This document shows, in pieces, positions 14,306-16,992 of a DNA stretch of 16,992 nt (position 1 is its first letter; every line of letters begins with the position of its first letter). Both the position numbers and the translations under genes were made by a program. The notes under the pieces were generated by a model, which saw only the letters and a list, made by a program, of their open reading frames with translations, was not told the origin of the DNA and made no database searches. This stretch comes from Desulfobacterales bacterium (GTDB lineage Bacteria; Desulfobacterota; Desulfobacteria; Desulfobacterales; JAFDCJ01): assembly GCA_020345785.1 (NCBI GenBank), contig CP070771.1:5441483-5458474 (forward strand). Reading direction: 5' to 3'.

Positions 14306-16509
14306 TACTTCACCGTGAACCTTACCTCTGCGGTATCCTGAAATTGCCCGAAACCATCCGGCCCTAACCGGGCCTTTAAGGCATGGCTGCCGCGCTGCAG
14401 CGGCCACAGGTATTCCCCTGTTGCAGTGGTTGCCACCAGTTTTTCGTCGACATACCAGTCCACTTTTCTTTTGTTATTGAAGTTGGCCAGTCTGAAAACA
14501 AATGCCTCCTGATCGTCCGGGATCCGGGGGTCCATGGCCAACTGCAGACCCGGAGTTGGATGCTGCAGATAAACCGGCTGTGCTTCACGCGGTCGATCAC
14601 TGCGGGATTTGGGTTCGGTTCCGGGGACAAACCACTCGCTAATGCCCGCGCAGCTGCCATCCGCCGGCAACCCGCTGTTCCGGCAGATTTCAACTTTTAC
14701 CAGCCGGGGGCTCAGGTACAACGGACGCGTGTCCTGCCGCCGGTTGAGCTCCGCAAACACGGAACGCAGTATCAGCGCCGGGCCGCTGGAGCCGGTAACG
14801 CCGTCGGTGGCCTGGTGGTCCAGATTGCCGATCCAGACACCAACCGTGAAACGAAAATTATATCCGACGGCCCAGGCATCCCGGTAATCGCTGGAGGTCC
14901 CGGTTTTAACGGCCGTTTGAACCGGAAACCGCAACAGGCTGCCGTGGCCGAACTCCAGCCCGCGGGCCTCCGGGTCCGACAGGATGCTGCCGATCAGCGA
15001 TGCGGTTTCAGCTGAAAAGATCCTGCGTGCATCCTGCTGCCGGGGTGGTTCATCCATCAAATATTTCAGGGGTCTATAAATCCCCTGCCCGGCCAGTACC
15101 GTAAAAGCCCGCACCAGTTCCAGCAGAGTGATCTCGCCGTTGCCCAGCGCCAGACCGTCGCCGTAATAGTCCGGGTGCTGCTGCAGGCTGCGGATATCCA
15201 TATCATGCAGACAATCCAAAAACCTATCGACGCCTACAAACTGGATCGCACGCACCGCCGGAATGTTCAGTGAATTGCCGAGCGCTTCGCGCACCCTCAA
15301 CGGACCGTAATGCGTGCGGCTGTAATTATGATAAGAGTGCAAACCACCGCCGACGGCCTCGGCGAGAGGATGGTCATCCACCAGGGTGGCAGCCGTCCAG
15401 CCCTTTTCCAGCGCCAGAGCGTAGAGCAGGGGTTTCAGGGTCGAGCCCGGCTGGCGGGGCGTGGTGACCGCATCAATCCAGCTTGCCGGAACATCCTCCA
15501 GATAGCTGCCGCTGTTTACCCAGGCCAGCACCTCATTGCGCTGATGGTCGATGATCAATACCGCGCCGTTTTTGGCGCCCTGCTTCTTTAAATCTTCTAG
15601 CCGATGGTCCAGGATCGTCTGAACGATGTGCTGCAGCCCGGAATCAAGCGTCGTGCGCAGGCGAACCGTATCCTGCAGATTCGCAGGCGAAAATAATTGA
15701 GATATATGATGAACAAAGTGCTCGGCCTGCACGGGAAGATCGGCATTTTTGATCTCGAGTACATGGGTGCTGATCCTCCTATGGTGTCCCTCATCAATGA
15801 TCCCCTCATCCAGCAGGCGATCGGCAAGTATGACAATCGAACGAGCCAGGTCGTCCGGTTTCCGGAGCAAATCCAGTCGGGTTGGGGCCCGCACCATCAC
15901 CACCAGGGCCAACATTTCTTTGGTGCTCAATGTGTGCGGGTCGCGATCAAAAAAATAACGGGCCGCCTGCACCACCCCCCGGCGCCGGCCGGCATACGGA
16001 ACCTGATTGAGGTAAAACTCCAAAATTTCATTTTTGGAAAATAATGCTTCCAGCCGTCCGGCCTCGATACCTTCCAGCCAGCGGGACCAAAGGGTGCGCG
16101 GCCTTGGATGCCACATGCGGATGACCTGCTCGCTGATGGTGCTTGCTCCTCGCACGGATCGAAACGCTTTTATATTTTGCCACAGTGCATGCAGGCGGGC
16201 CGTCCAATCAACCCCGCCATGCTCAAAGAACCGCTGGTCCTCGGACATCACAAAAGCGCGCCGAAGAAAATCGGGGATATCGTGCAACGGCACATAGTCG
16301 TGAAAGTTCCAGCGGTTCTGATAGGTAATCGTCAACGGGACATAATTGCGGTCAATGATCTGAACTTTGCGCACCCCGGAGGCCTCCAGGGTAAGGGAGT
16401 TCGGCAGAGGTAGGAGATCAGCACGCGTCTTCCAGACGAGCGCCCCGGCCGAGATGGCTGTAGTCAGCAGAATTGCTGCTATCCATATTTTTTGTTTTTT
16501 AGTAATCAT
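14305..16509 (-). CDS. pbpC: Penicillin-binding protein 1C (734 aa)
   Basis: This bifunctional class A-type peptidoglycan synthase is anchored in the inner membrane, with its bulk in the periplasm. Residues 8-26 are the membrane anchor. The GT51 glycosyltransferase covers about 50-230: SEDQRFFEHGGVDW at 89-102 (catalytic E90), RGASTISEQVIR at 120-131 (E127), and EILEFYLNQVPYAG at 161-174. The transpeptidase covers about 290-590: PGSTLKP with nucleophile S356 and K359, SLN at 413-415, and KTGTSSDYRDAW at 535-546. Residues about 645-734 are the BiPBP_C domain (PDDQEAFVFRL...WYVDEKLV) typical of PBP1C. All active-site motifs are intact. ATG 16509 has only a weak ribosome site. It follows an alpha-2-macroglobulin gene on the same strand, the standard yfhM-pbpC pairing, though 232 bp of repeats separate them here. 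Confidence 0.95.
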   Translation of the reverse strand: MITKKQKIWIAAILLTTAISAGALVWKTRADLLPLPNSLTLEASGVRKVQIIDRNYVPLTITYQNRWNFHDYVPLHDIPDFLRRAFVMSEDQRFFEHGGVDWTARLHALWQNIKAFRSVRGASTISEQVIRMWHPRPRTLWSRWLEGIEAGRLEALFSKNEILEFYLNQVPYAGRRRGVVQAARYFFDRDPHTLSTKEMLALVVMVRAPTRLDLLRKPDDLARSIVILADRLLDEGIIDEGHHRRISTHVLEIKNADLPVQAEHFVHHISQLFSPANLQDTVRLRTTLDSGLQHIVQTILDHRLEDLKKQGAKNGAVLIIDHQRNEVLAWVNSGSYLEDVPASWIDAVTTPRQPGSTLKPLLYALALEKGWTAATLVDDHPLAEAVGGGLHSYHNYSRTHYGPLRVREALGNSLNIPAVRAIQFVGVDRFLDCLHDMDIRSLQQHPDYYGDGLALGNGEITLLELVRAFTVLAGQGIYRPLKYLMDEPPRQQDARRIFSAETASLIGSILSDPEARGLEFGHGSLLRFPVQTAVKTGTSSDYRDAWAVGYNFRFTVGVWIGNLDHQATDGVTGSSGPALILRSVFAELNRRQDTRPLYLSPRLVKVEICRNSGLPADGSCAGISEWFVPGTEPKSRSDRPREAQPVYLQHPTPGLQLAMDPRIPDDQEAFVFRLANFNNKRKVDWYVDEKLVATTATGEYLWPLQRGSHALKARLGPDGFGQFQDTAEVRFTVK

Positions 16510-16579
16510 ATTGGTTGATTCCGAGCCGCTTCAAAAGCGAACCGCAGAATATCGAAGAGTGGTTTCGCGTTGCTCAGTC

Positions 16580-16642
16580 ATTTTTATAAAATCGATAGAA
16601 TTCCTTCCTTCGACATTCGACATTCGAAATTCGATATTCGAT
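16580..16642. repeat. Leader plus ATTCGAN heptamer array (copy 2, upstream of pbpC)
   Basis: TTTTATAAAATC precedes the leader GATAGAATTCCTTC plus CTTCGACATT (16594-16617), which matches copy 1 at 23 of 24 positions. Five heptamers follow at 16608-16642: CTTCGAC, ATTCGAC, ATTCGAA, ATTCGAT and ATTCGAT. It lies between the alpha-2-macroglobulin gene and pbpC. Confidence 0.85.
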
Positions 16643-16666
16643 ATTCTGTTTTCACGCCTTCCAACC

Positions 16667-16746
16667 ATCTCACCCTCTCACCTTCTTATCTTCTTATCAT
16701 CTTACGTTTCTTCCTTCTCACCTTCTTACCTTCTCGCCCTCTCACC
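16667..16746. repeat. 8 bp tandem array, ten units, overlapping the alpha-2-macroglobulin stop
   Basis: Ten octamers with an exact period of 8 read ATCTCACC, CTCTCACC, TTCTTATC (twice), ATCTTACG, TTTCTTCC, TTCTCACC, TTCTTACC, TTCTCGCC and CTCTCACC. The last unit (16739-16746) contains the minus-strand stop codon TGA (16742-16744). Confidence 0.85.
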
Positions 16747-16992
16747 TTCCCACTTTCAACACCCCCGGCACCCCCTGACCGTAAACGTTGGGATCATACA
16801 TTTCCTCGGCATGCACCGGCATCACAATGAACTCACCCGGCGCGATGGCCTGGGCTGTGTAAGATAGATGATAGTTGCCGGCCGGCAGGTATTCGGAGTA
16901 AAAGCGGGCAGCGTTGTGACGCAGTTCCTGGTGGTAAAAGCTCCAGCGGGAAACACCGTAAGACGACCAGTCGCTGTAGCGAAACCACCAGG
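16742..16992 (-). CDS. yfhM: C-terminal end of a bacterial alpha-2-macroglobulin (partial, 82 aa visible)
   Basis: Only the last 82 codons are in the window; the gene continues past the right edge. The visible protein begins WWFRYSDWSS and ends in LPAGNYHLSYTAQAIAPGEF, then VMPVHAEEMYDPNVYGQG. That is the closing beta domain of bacterial alpha-2-macroglobulins, which end in a 'PAGxYxLxYxxRAxxPGxFxVxPxxAEEMYxP' pattern. These large periplasmic, usually membrane-anchored proteins trap proteases and are classically paired with PBP1C, which repairs the wall after attack. pbpC follows directly on the same strand, which strengthens the call. The final residues (VLKVGR) and the stop codon come partly from an octamer repeat array, so the natural C-terminus may have been replaced. 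Confidence 0.9.
   Translation of the reverse strand, partial: WWFRYSDWSSYGVSRWSFYHQELRHNAARFYSEYLPAGNYHLSYTAQAIAPGEFIVMPVHAEEMYDPNVYGQGVPGVLKVGR

Noticed and set aside
16367..16867. 166-codon plus-strand frame at the right end
   Set aside because: It crosses pbpC, repeat arrays and the alpha-2-macroglobulin gene in antisense; composition follows the repeats.

Overview
The window looks like chromosomal DNA of a Gram-negative bacterium, most likely a deltaproteobacterium (Desulfobacterota, Desulfobacterales-like). This is inferred from the moderate GC content, the mixture of genes, and long intergenic stretches filled with degenerate 7-9 bp tandem repeats and REP-like palindromes. No rRNA or tRNA gene and no recognisable transposase is present, and nothing in the sequence fixes the species.

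Layout from left to right. (1) Positions 1-1260 hold a candidate 6S RNA on the minus strand running off the left edge, a small single-pass membrane protein (plus), the 3' remnant of a molybdopterin oxidoreductase gene (minus), a strong terminator, and a short Hsp20/alpha-crystallin gene (minus). (2) Positions 1223-1820 have no gene but contain a stack of palindromic repeats, including an inverted REP doublet. (3) Positions 1821-3962 (minus) encode a DUF3604/PHP-like predicted metal-dependent hydrolase with its own sigma70-type promoter. (4) Positions 3963-4584 are a gene-free gap with several short-period repeat arrays. (5) Positions 4585-7363 (plus) are a complete ABC importer operon of the nitrate/sulfonate/taurine class: periplasmic binding protein, permease, ATPase. 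(6) Positions 7391-7876 (minus) encode a small helical protein, perhaps TerB-like. (7) Positions 8061-11390 (plus) encode a very large multi-domain membrane protein that appears to join a degenerate PHP-type domain to a multi-pass membrane region. I do not recognise it as a characterised family. (8) Positions 11426-12322 (minus) encode a xylose-isomerase-like TIM-barrel sugar isomerase/epimerase. (9) Positions 12531-13820 (plus) encode an M23 murein endopeptidase (MepM/ShyA/Csd3-like) behind a near-consensus promoter. (10) Positions 14305-16509 (minus) encode penicillin-binding protein 1C, and the right edge (16742 onward, minus) is the C-terminus of a bacterial alpha-2-macroglobulin, the usual yfhM-pbpC pair.

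The genes fall into three functional themes: solute uptake (ABC operon), cell-wall remodelling and periplasmic defence (M23 peptidase, PBP1C, alpha-2-macroglobulin), and predicted metal-dependent hydrolysis or isomerisation (DUF3604/PHP, TIM barrel, PHP-like membrane protein). There is no sign of a defence island, CRISPR array or prophage.

The most unusual signals are the large PHP-like membrane protein and the repeat landscape. Several repeat arrays have a fixed period of 7, 8, 9 or 14 bp. Two tracts on either side of pbpC begin with the same leader of about 24 bp, and repeats reach into or exactly abut the stop codons of both pbpC and the alpha-2-macroglobulin gene.
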